From positions 3,738-67,737 of the forward strand of contig URCB01000006.1 of assembly GCA_900546255.1 (NCBI GenBank): a stretch of 64,000 nucleotides of DNA, in the 5' to 3' direction. Numbering within the stretch: position 1 is the first letter of the stretch; each line of letters starts with the position of its first letter. Positions 34,848 through 42,263 of the stretch are shown here, one piece after another. The notes beneath the pieces are model-generated. The model was not told the DNA's origin and ran no database searches. It saw only the letters and a program-made list of their open reading frames with translations. The position numbers were made by a program, and so were the translations under genes. The stretch is from an uncultured Eubacteriales bacterium (GTDB taxonomy: Bacteria > Bacillota > Clostridia > Oscillospirales > Oscillospiraceae).

Positions 34848-35909
34848 ATGGAGATTTGCGGCCAACCGTCGCTTCCTCTCCCCGCCAACCAACATGTTGA
34901 TTTCGTGGCCATCGACTTTGAAACCGCCACCAGCGACCCCAACAGCGCCTGCGCCGTGGGTCTGGCCTTCGTGGTGGGCCTGGAAGTGGTGGCCACAACC
35001 CATCGCCTCATCCAGCCCCCTGGCAACCAGTACGCCCAGGGGAACATCCACGTCCACGGCATTTACCCCGAGGACACGGAGCACGCCCCGGACTTTCTCA
35101 CCGTCTGGCAGGAACTCCACCCCATGCTGGCAGGCAAGGCCCTCATCGCCCACAACGCCCGGTTTGACATGTCGGTGATCAAAGCTTCCCTGGCCGCCTA
35201 CGGCGACCCCTACGTGCAGCAGTACGCCGACTTCAAATACATCGACAGCATTGCCATGGCCCGGGACCTGGTCCCCGGCCGGAAAAATTTGGCCGCCTGC
35301 GCCCAGTGTCTGGGGGTGGAACTCTCCCACCACCACAACGCCGAGTGTGACGCTGTGGCCTGTGCTCAAATTGCCATCACCTGCATCAAGGCCAACCACT
35401 GCTTGAATCTGGGGGAGTTCTGCTTCTCCCAGCCCCACATCCGCATCCAGGAGCTGTCGGATCTGGTCCTCCCCGTCCGCACCCCCACGCCGGTACCCCG
35501 GGGACGGAACCCCCGGTCGGGCCCCAAGTACCACCCCAACGTCCACCCCAAGGAGATCCGTCCCCAGGTGACCTTCTTTGACCCCAACCACCCCTTCTAT
35601 CAAAAGTCCTTGGTCTTTACCGGGGAACTGTCCATCGACCGGCGGGAGGCCATGCAGCGGGCGGTCAATGTGGGGGCCATCATCAAAACCGCCGTCTCCC
35701 GGAAGACCGACTTCCTGGTGGTGGGCCGGCAGTACAACGGCCCCGGCGGCACTGCCACCGTCAGCAACAAGGAGGAAAAGGCCCGGGCCATCCTGGCCGA
35801 GGGGAAAAGCCGCCTCCGTCTGCTCTCCGAGCGGGAGTTCCTCCACCTGCTCCAGGGCGCCCTCCGCCAGCCCCCATCGGAGCGCCCAAACACCGCTGCG
35901 GTGAAGTGA
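34848..35909 (+). CDS. DEDDh 3'-5' exonuclease fused to a BRCT domain
   Basis: The 353-residue protein starts at an ATG with GGAGTG 6 nt upstream. The N-terminal half is a DnaQ/PolC-epsilon-type exonuclease: Exo I VDFVAIDFETAT (about 17-28), Exo II ALIAHNARFDMSV (near 105) and Exo III HHNAECDAVACA (near 163), with histidine and aspartate for DEDDh chemistry. A proline-rich linker leads to a BRCT domain (about 250-335; KSLVFTGELSIDRREAMQ and TDFLVVG). The fusion occurs in Firmicutes and Actinobacteria. A role in repair or DNA processing is likely; its substrate is not known. Confidence 0.88.
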   Translation: MEICGQPSLPLPANQHVDFVAIDFETATSDPNSACAVGLAFVVGLEVVATTHRLIQPPGNQYAQGNIHVHGIYPEDTEHAPDFLTVWQELHPMLAGKALIAHNARFDMSVIKASLAAYGDPYVQQYADFKYIDSIAMARDLVPGRKNLAACAQCLGVELSHHHNAECDAVACAQIAITCIKANHCLNLGEFCFSQPHIRIQELSDLVLPVRTPTPVPRGRNPRSGPKYHPNVHPKEIRPQVTFFDPNHPFYQKSLVFTGELSIDRREAMQRAVNVGAIIKTAVSRKTDFLVVGRQYNGPGGTATVSNKEEKARAILAEGKSRLRLLSEREFLHLLQGALRQPPSERPNTAAVK

Positions 35910-36015
35910 TTTCCCCGCCTTCCCGGAAGGGGGCGGAAAAAATTGAAAAAAAGTAAAATTAGGGCTTGCATTTTCCCTCAGCGTGTGATAGTATAATTAA
36001 GCTGTCAGTCGACAG

Positions 36016-36092
36016 GCGGCAGTAGCTCAGCTGGATAGAGTGACTGGCTACGAACCAGTAGGTCGGGGGTTCGAGTCCCTCCTGCCGTGCCA
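36016..36092 (+). tRNA. tRNA-Arg (anticodon ACG)
   Basis: A 77-nt cloverleaf. Acceptor GCGGCAG (36016-36022) pairs with CTGCCGT (36082-36088, one G-U), then discriminator G and encoded CCA. The anticodon arm ACTGG-CTACGAA-CCAGT reads ACG, which after A34 deamination decodes CGU/CGC/CGA. The T loop GTTCGAGTC is standard. A TATAAT box at 35992-35997 lies 18 nt upstream with no clear -35. A strong terminator follows. Confidence 0.97.
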
Positions 36093-36094
36093 AA

Positions 36095-36132
36095 AAGAAA
36101 GACGTCTGCTTTGCAGACGTCTTTCTTTTTTT
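36095..36132 (+). terminator. Terminator after tRNA-Arg(ACG)
   Basis: The hairpin GACGTCTGC-TTT-GCAGACGTC, extended by an A/T stem, is followed by eight T. Confidence 0.92.
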
Positions 36133-36158
36133 GCGCTCGGGCGCTGGCCGCCCATTGG

Positions 36159-36187
36159 CGGAAACAGTGGCAGGGCCACTGTTTCCG
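36159..36187 (-). terminator. Perfect hairpin after the Cys-rich peptide gene
   Basis: A 13-bp stem with a 3-nt loop lies 25 nt past the stop of the small Cys-rich gene, with no clear T run. Probable terminator. Confidence 0.5.
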
Positions 36188-36211
36188 CGGGTTCTGCTAT
36201 GGTACGGGGCT

Positions 36212-36367
36212 TCAGCAGCCGCAACCGCAGTCGCAGTTGTTGCCGCAGTTGTTGTTACAGCCACAGCTGTTGCCGCCGTTATTGCCGCAGCCGCAGCAGA
36301 AGATCAGGATCAGAATCAGGATGATCCACAGGCAGTTGTTGCCACCCCAACCATTGTTACAACACAT
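36212..36367 (-). CDS. Small Cys/Gly/Asn-rich membrane peptide of unknown function
   Basis: A 51-codon frame has an excellent AGGAGG site 9 nt before its ATG (36365-36367). It begins MCCNNGWGGNNC, continues with a hydrophobic segment LWIILILILIF (about 13-23), and ends in a repetitive tail of Gly, Asn and Cys. It holds 13 cysteines in 51 residues, mostly as C-x-C. The Gly-rich start plus one short helix recalls the YjcZ-type small sporulation proteins, but the cysteines do not. A CATAAGAT box about 65 nt upstream, with CAC 16 nt before it, resembles a late sporulation sigma-K promoter, at low confidence. Confidence 0.72.
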   Translation of the reverse strand: MCCNNGWGGNNCLWIILILILIFCCGCGNNGGNSCGCNNNCGNNCDCGCGC

Positions 36368-36468
36368 AGACACTTACCTCCTGTGAGAGATGGAGACCGT
36401 CTGGCGATCTCAGTCCATCTTATGCCCCAGGAGGGGGAATGTGCGCCTAGGGGAAAATTTTCCGGGGA

Positions 36469-37089
36469 TCACTCCGCCGGCGGTTCCTTCCCCCGGATGG
36501 TGAGGGTGGGCTTGCAGCACAGGTCCTCAATGTCTGACATGGTGGCAGCGGGAATCTTCAACCCGGCCCCGCAGCGGGCGCAGGTGAGTTCCACCGAACT
36601 GTAATTGATTTTCAGGTTCCAGGCCCGGCTGCCGCAGGTGCAGGAGATGCCGTCCCTCCGGCCGATGTCCCGGAGTTCCTCCAGGATCTCCTCCATGACC
36701 AGGTCGTTGAGGAACATTCCCTGGGCGCCTGCCTCGGACTCCAGCACATCCACCGTCTCTTCCAGCCGGCGCATGGCGGCAAAGACCGCCTCCTGCTCCC
36801 CCACATAGCAGCAGTCCAGCCCAGAATGGGCGCAGGAAAAGGCCAAGGTCTTCTCCTGAAGGAAGGCGGCGGTGGAACAGGTCACCGTATGCTCCTCCTC
36901 ACAGAAGAGGCAGGGCACCGTCAGCCGCACCTGGTCCCCCAACAGGGCCACTTCCACCGCAGACTGGCCGCAGGGACAGGGCAGCCGGCTGCCGGCAGCG
37001 GCCAATTGGAACACCGTCCGTTCTACAATCACCGGTTTGCGGCACACGGGACAAAGGAAGGCAATGGAGCGCTTGGCATCTTCGATCAT
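36469..37089 (-). CDS. Multi-zinc-ribbon protein of unknown function
   Basis: The 206-residue protein starts at the ATG at 37087-37089, with GGAGG 8 nt upstream. Cysteine pairs recur: CPVC near 16, CPC near 41, CLFC near 63, then CTCG near 150 and CARC near 170. These suggest at least two zinc-binding sites separated by a helical segment (AAMRRLEETVDVLESEAG). No enzyme motif is visible. It could bind nucleic acid or protein. An extended -10 promoter lies 35 nt upstream; the gene is monocistronic. Confidence 0.7.
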   Translation of the reverse strand: MIEDAKRSIAFLCPVCRKPVIVERTVFQLAAAGSRLPCPCGQSAVEVALLGDQVRLTVPCLFCEEEHTVTCSTAAFLQEKTLAFSCAHSGLDCCYVGEQEAVFAAMRRLEETVDVLESEAGAQGMFLNDLVMEEILEELRDIGRRDGISCTCGSRAWNLKINYSSVELTCARCGAGLKIPAATMSDIEDLCCKPTLTIRGKEPPAE

Positions 37090-37123
37090 GGGAACCACCT
37101 CCGTGGAGTTCTAGGGAGCTTTT

Positions 37124-37152
37124 ATTATACCACGTCTGCCCGCCGGGGAACA
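37124..37152 (-). promoter_or_regulatory. Extended -10 promoter of the zinc-ribbon gene
   Basis: TGG-TATAAT (TATAAT at 37124-37129) with a weak TGTTCC at the 17-bp position on the minus strand. Confidence 0.6.
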
Positions 37153-37181
37153 GGGAAAATTCCCGCTTTCCCCGGTTTTTC

Positions 37182-37210
37182 TTGCCCTTTCCCGGAAAAT
37201 CCAGTATACT
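37182..37210 (+). promoter_or_regulatory. Sigma-A promoter of the phosphoesterase gene
   Basis: TTGCCC (37182-37187), 17-bp spacer, TATACT (37205-37210), 24 nt before the start codon. Confidence 0.7.
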
Positions 37211-37234
37211 GGACCGGCGAGGTGACACACCGCT

Positions 37235-37792
37235 ATGAAACGATTGATCGCATCCGACCTCCACGGCTCCCTGCCCTACTGCCGGCAGCTGCTGGACCTC
37301 TACCGCCAGGAGGGCGCGGAACAACTGGTTCTCTTGGGGGACCTGGCCTACTCTGGCTCCTACGACCCCCGCTACGGCTATGACCCCCAGGGGGTCATCC
37401 AACTCCTCAACCCCCTGGCCCAGGAGATCCTTTGGGTGGAGGGCAACTGTGACTACGGCGTCCAAGCCCTGGGCGCTGCCTTTCCCATGACCCCCCACTA
37501 CGCCGTGCAGGACTGGGAGGGCCGGCAGGTCTTTCTCACCCACGGCCACCGGTACGCCCCCGACAATCCCCCGCCCCGAGGCACCGCCCAGGTCCTCCTC
37601 TCCGGCCACACCCATGTGCCCGCCTGGCAGTGGGTGGAGGATCTCTTCTGCGCCAACCCCGGCTCCGTCTCCCTGCCCCGGCGGGGCTCCCCCCAGAGCT
37701 GCCTGGTCTACGAGGACGGCTGCTTCACCTGGCTCACCCTGGAGGGGGAGCCTTACCATTGGGAGGCCCTGCCCCCTCCCCCAGAACCATAA
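37235..37792 (+). CDS. yfcE: YfcE-type metallophosphoesterase
   Basis: The 185-residue protein carries all metal-binding motifs of the calcineurin-like YfcE/MJ0936 family in order: SDLHGS (7-12), LLGDLAYS (about 33), EGNCDYG (near 71), THGHRYAP (near 102) and SGHTHVP (near 124). Such enzymes cleave phosphodiesters with Mn2+; the physiological substrate is unknown. A GAGGTG site precedes the ATG. It is a single-gene unit with promoter and terminator. Confidence 0.9.
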   Translation: MKRLIASDLHGSLPYCRQLLDLYRQEGAEQLVLLGDLAYSGSYDPRYGYDPQGVIQLLNPLAQEILWVEGNCDYGVQALGAAFPMTPHYAVQDWEGRQVFLTHGHRYAPDNPPPRGTAQVLLSGHTHVPAWQWVEDLFCANPGSVSLPRRGSPQSCLVYEDGCFTWLTLEGEPYHWEALPPPPEP

Positions 37793-37803
37793 TGTCTCCC
37801 CCT

Positions 37804-37841
37804 ACGGGACACAGATCACACCGATTTGTGTCCCGTTTTTT
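37804..37841 (+). terminator. Terminator after the phosphoesterase gene
   Basis: Stem ACGGGACACA (37804-37813) with TGTGTCCCGT (37827-37836), then six T. Confidence 0.92.
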
Positions 37842-37851
37842 CATTTCCCTC

Positions 37852-37893
37852 TTGACACCCGTCCTTATATGTCTTATACTGCACTTGTTCAAG
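37852..37893 (+). promoter_or_regulatory. Promoter and possible GntR operator of the ABC operon
   Basis: TTGACA (37852-37857), 17-bp spacer, TATACT (37875-37880), then a dyad CTTG-TT-CAAG (37884-37893) at the expected start of transcription. The dyad is a plausible site for the GntR repressor encoded just downstream. Confidence 0.72.
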
Positions 37894-37928
37894 CAATACA
37901 GTGAAAGACACAAAGGGGGTGTTTACCC

Positions 37929-38306
37929 TTGGACATCGTCGTCAGCAACAAGGGCAGCCGCCCGCTGTACGAGCAGATCGCAGACCAAATCAAAGGGGCC
38001 ATCCTCCGGGGGGAGGCCAAGGCCGGCGATCCCCTCCCCTCCATCCGTTCCCTGGCCAAGGCCCTGCACATCAGCATTCTCACCGTGCAGAAGGCCTACG
38101 ACACCCTCCAGGAAGAGGGCTTCATCGAAACCACCGCCGGGAAAGGGTGCTATGTGGCCCCCCAGAACCAGGACTTCTACCTGGAGGAACAGCAGAAGAA
38201 GATCGAGGAAAAGTTTGCCGAGGCCATCACCATCGCCCGGGCCAGCGGCATCTCCCTGGAAAAACTCACGGACTTACTGTCCCTGATGTACGAGGAGGAC
38301 GAGTAA
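37929..38306 (+). CDS. GntR-family (YtrA-type) transcriptional regulator
   Basis: The 125-residue protein begins at a TTG after GGGGGTG. The winged helix spans about 10-75 (PLYEQIADQIKGAILRGE, then GDPLPSIRSLAKALHIS and TVQKAYDTLQEEGFIETTAG). It lacks a large effector domain. The short C-terminal helix (EEQQKKIEEKFAEAI) is typical of the YtrA subfamily, which controls adjacent ABC transporters. Its stop touches the ATG of the ABC ATPase. It probably represses its own operon. Confidence 0.93.
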   Translation: MDIVVSNKGSRPLYEQIADQIKGAILRGEAKAGDPLPSIRSLAKALHISILTVQKAYDTLQEEGFIETTAGKGCYVAPQNQDFYLEEQQKKIEEKFAEAITIARASGISLEKLTDLLSLMYEEDE

Positions 38307-39170
38307 ATGAACCAAAACATTCTGGAAATCCGCCATCTCTCCAAAGACTACGGCACCTTTCGGTTGGAGGACGTCTCCTTCTCCCTGCCCCGGGGCGTCA
38401 TCATGGGCCTCATCGGGGAGAATGGCGCCGGGAAATCCACCACCATCAACTGCATCTTGGGGGAGGTGCAAAAGAGCGGCGGGGAGATCACCCTCTTCGG
38501 CCAAGCACAAGCTGCCAGCGAGAAGGAGAACAAGGACCGGATCGGGGTGGTGTTTGACGAAAACCACTTTCCCGACCTCTTCACCCCCAAAGAGCTGGGC
38601 CAGGTGATGGCCGGGGTGTACAGCCACTGGGATTGGGCCGCTTACCACGCCTTCCTGGCCCGGTTCTCCCTGCGGGAGGATCAGAAAATCAAGGATTTCT
38701 CCAAGGGGATGAAGGTGAAGCTGGCCTTCGCCGTGGCCCTCTCCCACGGGGCGGAGCTGCTGATTCTGGACGAGGCCACCAGCGGCCTGGACCCCATCGT
38801 CCGGGACGAAGTGCTGGACCTGCTGCTGGATTTTGTTCAGGATGAGCGCCACGGGGTGCTGGTCTCCTCCCACATCACCAGCGACCTGGAGAAGGTGGCC
38901 GACTACATCACCTTCCTCCACCAGGGCAAACTGGTCTTTACCCTGGAAAAGGATCTGTTGGTGGACCAGTACGGGGTTCTCCACTGCGGCGCAGCGGTGT
39001 TTGACACCTTGGACCCCGCGGACATCTTGGCTTGGCGCCGGGAGGCGTATCAATACAAAGTGCTGGTGCGGGACCGCTACCAGGCGGAGAAGAAGTATCC
39101 CCAGGCCCTGGTCTCCCCCGCAGCCATTGAGGACACCATGCTGTTTTATGTAAAGGGGGAAGTGTCATGA
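38307..39170 (+). CDS. ABC transporter ATP-binding protein (YtrB-like)
   Basis: The 287-residue ATPase has Walker A GENGAGKST (37-45), a signature FSKGMKVKLAFAVAL (about 130-145; FSKGM in place of LSGGQ), Walker B LLILDEATSGLDP and the H-loop SSHITSD. FSKGM is usual in YtrB/BcrA-type exporters. It begins immediately after the GntR stop and overlaps the permease start as ATGA. The substrate is unknown; relatives export peptides or respond to wall antibiotics. Confidence 0.93.
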   Translation: MNQNILEIRHLSKDYGTFRLEDVSFSLPRGVIMGLIGENGAGKSTTINCILGEVQKSGGEITLFGQAQAASEKENKDRIGVVFDENHFPDLFTPKELGQVMAGVYSHWDWAAYHAFLARFSLREDQKIKDFSKGMKVKLAFAVALSHGAELLILDEATSGLDPIVRDEVLDLLLDFVQDERHGVLVSSHITSDLEKVADYITFLHQGKLVFTLEKDLLVDQYGVLHCGAAVFDTLDPADILAWRREAYQYKVLVRDRYQAEKKYPQALVSPAAIEDTMLFYVKGEVS

Positions 39171-39811
39171 AGGGACTGCTTTGGAAAGACTGCCTCACCA
39201 TCCGCAAAAAGTACGGCCTGCCCCGGCTGGTGCTGGACTTGGCCATCCTCGCCGCCCTGCTGGTGGTCCTGGAGGGCACCGGCGCCCTGGTGGTAAGCCT
39301 CCTGCTGGTCCCCTTGGAGGTGACCTCCATGGTCATCTCCCTGACCAGCTTTGACGAGACGTGGAAGTGGGACAAATACGCCGCGGCCCTCCCCGTCTCC
39401 CAGGCGGAGATCGTCAAGAGCCGGTATGCCTTTGCCCTCCTCATGGCTCTGGTGGGGTTTGTGGTGGCCCTGGCAGCCAACCTCATCGCCCAGGCCGCCT
39501 TCGGTGCCGGGCGTTTGGGGACCTGCCTGCTGGTGGCGGTGGCCTCCTTCTTCCTGACCCTGCTGGTGCTGGCGGTGCTCTTCCCCTCCAACTACCGGCT
39601 GGGGGTGAACGCCGGGGTGGCGGTGATGATCCTGTTCCTGGTGGCCATCCTGGCCCTGTGGTTCTGGGCCAGGGTCACGGAGTACGGATGGCTGGTTTGG
39701 GCGGTCGCCCATGCCTCTCTCCTCCCCTGGCTGGGGTACGGCGTTGTGGCGGTTCTCTTCGTTTTGTCCTACGTTCTCTCGGTCTCGCTGTTCCGGCGGA
39801 AGTTTCGGTGA
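39167..39811 (+). CDS. ABC-2 type permease
   Basis: The 214-residue protein has five to six hydrophobic helices (about 22-48, 85-108, 115-142, 150-172, 178-205). The MKGLLWKDCLTIRKKYG start and DETWKWDKYAAALPVSQAEIV loop are typical of short ABC-2 permeases paired with YtrB-like ATPases. It overlaps the ATPase stop and is followed by a strong terminator, so the three genes form one operon. Confidence 0.88.
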   Translation: MKGLLWKDCLTIRKKYGLPRLVLDLAILAALLVVLEGTGALVVSLLLVPLEVTSMVISLTSFDETWKWDKYAAALPVSQAEIVKSRYAFALLMALVGFVVALAANLIAQAAFGAGRLGTCLLVAVASFFLTLLVLAVLFPSNYRLGVNAGVAVMILFLVAILALWFWARVTEYGWLVWAVAHASLLPWLGYGVVAVLFVLSYVLSVSLFRRKFR

Positions 39812-39828
39812 GACCTGTTCCTGATGAC

Positions 39829-39870
39829 CACCCGGGATGTGCTGCGGCAGCACATCCCGGGTGATTTTTT
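39829..39870 (+). terminator. Terminator of the GntR-ABC operon
   Basis: A 16-bp stem CACCCGGGATGTGCTG with its complement and a 3-nt loop, followed by ATTTTTT. Confidence 0.95.
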
Positions 39871-39894
39871 CCTGGAAGTCCTTCCAAAAACGGC

Positions 39895-39950
39895 TTGCGT
39901 TACGGCTTCCTCTCGTATACAATTAAGTTATATAATTTAGTTATATAACA
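39895..39950 (+). promoter_or_regulatory. Promoter and palindromic operator of the TetR operon
   Basis: TTGCGT (39895-39900), 17-bp spacer, TACAAT (39918-39923). Overlapping the start of transcription, GTTATATAA occurs twice (39928-39936 and 39940-39948). The second copy is a perfect palindrome GTTATATAAC. This is a likely autoregulatory site for the TetR protein. Confidence 0.75.
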
Positions 39951-39964
39951 GAGAGGAATCCCCC

Positions 39965-40534
39965 ATGCCAAAGCAACGCATCACGAAGGAGATGGTGGTA
40001 AACGCCGCCTTCTCCCTGGCCAGGGCCCAGGGAATGGCCGCCGTCACCGTCAAGGCCCTGGCCAAGTCCCTGGGCTGCTCTGTCCAGCCCATCTACAGTT
40101 ACTGTGAGAGTATGGAGGGCCTGCGGAAGGCCGTGGCGGAAAAGGCCCGGGCCTTCGTGCAGGAGGCCATCGCCCAGGCGGTGGATCCCCAGGACCTCTT
40201 CCGCAGCACCGGCCAGGCCTACGTCCGCCTGGCCAGGGAGGAGCCCCACCTCTTCCAACTCTACCTCTTTCAGCCCCGGGACCAGGTGGCCTCCCTGGCC
40301 GACCTCTACGCCCGGGAGACCAACCCCGCCGTCCCCGCCAAGATCGCCGCCGACCTGGGCATTTCTCCAGAGGCCGCCCAGGCCCTGCACCTTCACTTGC
40401 TGATCTACACCATCGGCATCGGCACCATTTTTTCCGTGACCTCCCCGGGCATTCCCCAGGAGGAGATTTTCCAGCAGCAGGAGGAGGCCTACCAGGCCTT
40501 CCTGCACCACTGTCTCGGAGGGACCCAACCATGA
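39965..40534 (+). CDS. TetR-family transcriptional regulator
   Basis: The 189-residue protein has an N-terminal helix-turn-helix: ITKEMVVNAAFSLARAQGMA, then VTVKALAKSLGCSVQPIYSY (about 28-47). The C-terminal domain is helical and should bind a small effector. Its stop overlaps the ATG of the flavodoxin gene (ATGA), so it most likely controls that gene and itself through the upstream palindrome. Confidence 0.92.
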   Translation: MPKQRITKEMVVNAAFSLARAQGMAAVTVKALAKSLGCSVQPIYSYCESMEGLRKAVAEKARAFVQEAIAQAVDPQDLFRSTGQAYVRLAREEPHLFQLYLFQPRDQVASLADLYARETNPAVPAKIAADLGISPEAAQALHLHLLIYTIGIGTIFSVTSPGIPQEEIFQQQEEAYQAFLHHCLGGTQP

Positions 40535-41067
40535 AGCAGCCCATTCTTGTCACCTATCGCAGCGTCACCGGCTTTACCCAGCAGTATGCCCAGTGGATCG
40601 CAGAGGCCCTGGGCGGGGCTTGCCGCCCCCTGGCCGACCTGTCCAAAGACGACATGGCCGCCTATGGCACCGTGATCTTCGGCGGGCGTTTCCACGCCGG
40701 GTCCGTGGACGGGTTAAAGCAGGCCAAAGCTTTGGCAGCCGCCTGCCAAGTGCCCCGGTTCCTGGTCTTTGCCACCGGGGCCACCCCCGCTGCCGCCCAG
40801 GACCAAATTGCCGCAGCCTGGGCCGCCAACCTCACCCCGGAAGAGGCCGCCCGCATCCCCCACTTCTACTTCCCCGGTGGCCTGCGGTACGAGGCCATGC
40901 CCCTGGGGGACAAACTGATGATGAAAGCCTTTTCCGCCATGCTCCGGCGCAAGAAGAACAAAACCCCGGACGAGCAGGCCATGGCCGAGGCCATCACAGC
41001 CTCCTACGACCTGTCCGCCCGGGAGCACATTGCCCCCCTGGTGGACTGCGTCACCGGGATGGAATAG
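40531..41067 (+). CDS. Flavodoxin-domain protein
   Basis: The 178-residue protein has a flavodoxin fold. The FMN phosphate loop TYRSVTGFTQQYAQWI lies at about 9-24, and VIFGGRFHAGSVDGLK at about 49-64. It resembles the flavodoxin-like proteins related to protoporphyrinogen oxidase HemG. The last 60 residues are helical. It may carry electrons or reduce a quinone-like compound sensed by the TetR protein; this is inference from operon structure only. Confidence 0.85.
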   Translation: MKQPILVTYRSVTGFTQQYAQWIAEALGGACRPLADLSKDDMAAYGTVIFGGRFHAGSVDGLKQAKALAAACQVPRFLVFATGATPAAAQDQIAAAWAANLTPEEAARIPHFYFPGGLRYEAMPLGDKLMMKAFSAMLRRKKNKTPDEQAMAEAITASYDLSAREHIAPLVDCVTGME

Positions 41068-41091
41068 CGCAGTGAACTCTCCATACAAACG

Positions 41092-41126
41092 AAACGGGTG
41101 TGCCTGAAAGGCACACCCGTTTGCTT
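41092..41126 (+). terminator. Terminator between convergent genes
   Basis: A 14-bp stem AAACGGGTGTGCCT with its complement (41109-41122) and a GAA loop. The flanking T-rich bases allow weak action in both directions. Confidence 0.85.
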
Positions 41127-41146
41127 TGATTCGTGGCGGACGCACC

Positions 41147-42250
41147 TCACGGCGCGGTGGCCCCCAGGGCCAGCACCGTCTCCTTCAGCGCCAGAACTTT
41201 GGTCTGAATCTGGTCCATCACCTGGAGGAAGACCTCGTCCCCCTGGCCGGTGGGGTCCTCCAAGCCCCAGTCCTGCCGGGCCGTGGCGGGGGTGGCCGGG
41301 CAGGCCACGTCACAGCCCATGGTGACCACCAGGTCCACCGGGGGAAGGGCTGAGAGGAGCTTGGGATACTGGTCTTTCTCCATGTCGATGCCGTGGACCT
41401 GCTTCATCAGGCGGACGGCGTCGGGGTTGATCCTGTCCTTGACCTCTGTCCCGGCGGAGTAGCAGTCGCAGTAGGGGGCCAGATACTTTCTCCCCAGGGC
41501 CTCGGCCATCTGGCTGCGGCAGGCATTGTGCACACAGAGAAAGGCCACCTTCGGCCGCCTGCCTGCCTTGGGGTAGAAGGGGCAGCGGTCTCGGAGGCAC
41601 TGGTTGTTCTCCGGGAAATGGGTGCAGGGGGCGGCGTCCCCCTCCATATCCACCCCCAGGTTGGCCCGGGTGAAGTCCACCGCCGCCTGGATGGCCAGGT
41701 GGGCATTACGCTTACAGCAGCGGGGTCCCCCCACCGCTCCAATCCGGGCCAGGGCCTGGGACGTCATCCCGTTGGCCAGGCCCCAGGGCTCCCCTGCCAA
41801 GGGGGTGGCGCCGGTGGCGATGGAGACATACATCCCCGCGCTGATCCCTGCCCCGCAGGCCCCCCAAAAGCCGCAGGCGCCCCCTGGCACCTGGCTGCCC
41901 CGGCGGAGCATTTCCGGCAGGGCCTGCTCCAGGTCCAGGGCGCCCCCGGCGTTGCGATAGGCGGTGAGCAGGGCCGCCCCCACCATGGTGTGGTGCTCCG
42001 GCCCGTGCATGTGGCAGAAAGGCTGGGCCATAAGGTGCTCCAGGATGGTCCAGGGGTTCCGGCTCTCCTCCCTCCGGCACAGGGCCACCAGCTGGTCCAG
42101 GCCCCGGGTGTGGCAGGTGTTGCAGACATAGTGGCCCTTTTGGCACCGGGTCTTGCTGCGCTCCCGCCGGTGGCAGAGGGCGCACTCCATCTCCTCGTCC
42201 TGGGTGAGGTAGACCAGAGGGGCCCCACAGATCAGACATTCCTCGTGCAT
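41147..42250 (-). CDS. DUF5714 domain fused to low-molecular-weight arsenate reductase/phosphatase domain
   Basis: The 367-residue protein starts at the ATG at 42248-42250 with AAGGAG upstream. Residues 1-225 form a DUF5714-type region rich in cysteine (CLIC, CALC, CNTC, and CGFWGACGAGISAG at 126-139). Residues 232-367 match thioredoxin-coupled arsenate reductases: the CX5R loop CVHNACR at 239-245, and the redox pair C313 and C317 in MGCDVACP. The domains are linked by PENNQCLRDRCPF. It would reduce arsenate or dephosphorylate protein tyrosine. Joining the two is unusual. It lies 13 nt after the helicase gene. Confidence 0.85.
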   Translation of the reverse strand: MHEECLICGAPLVYLTQDEEMECALCHRRERSKTRCQKGHYVCNTCHTRGLDQLVALCRREESRNPWTILEHLMAQPFCHMHGPEHHTMVGAALLTAYRNAGGALDLEQALPEMLRRGSQVPGGACGFWGACGAGISAGMYVSIATGATPLAGEPWGLANGMTSQALARIGAVGGPRCCKRNAHLAIQAAVDFTRANLGVDMEGDAAPCTHFPENNQCLRDRCPFYPKAGRRPKVAFLCVHNACRSQMAEALGRKYLAPYCDCYSAGTEVKDRINPDAVRLMKQVHGIDMEKDQYPKLLSALPPVDLVVTMGCDVACPATPATARQDWGLEDPTGQGDEVFLQVMDQIQTKVLALKETVLALGATAP

Positions 42251-42263
42251 GACAGATTCTCCT

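Noticed and set aside
35959-36264. A 101-codon open frame containing the phrase QEGLEPPTYWF
   Set aside because: It runs antisense through a tRNA gene. This is the known false-protein pattern made by tRNA sequences read backwards.
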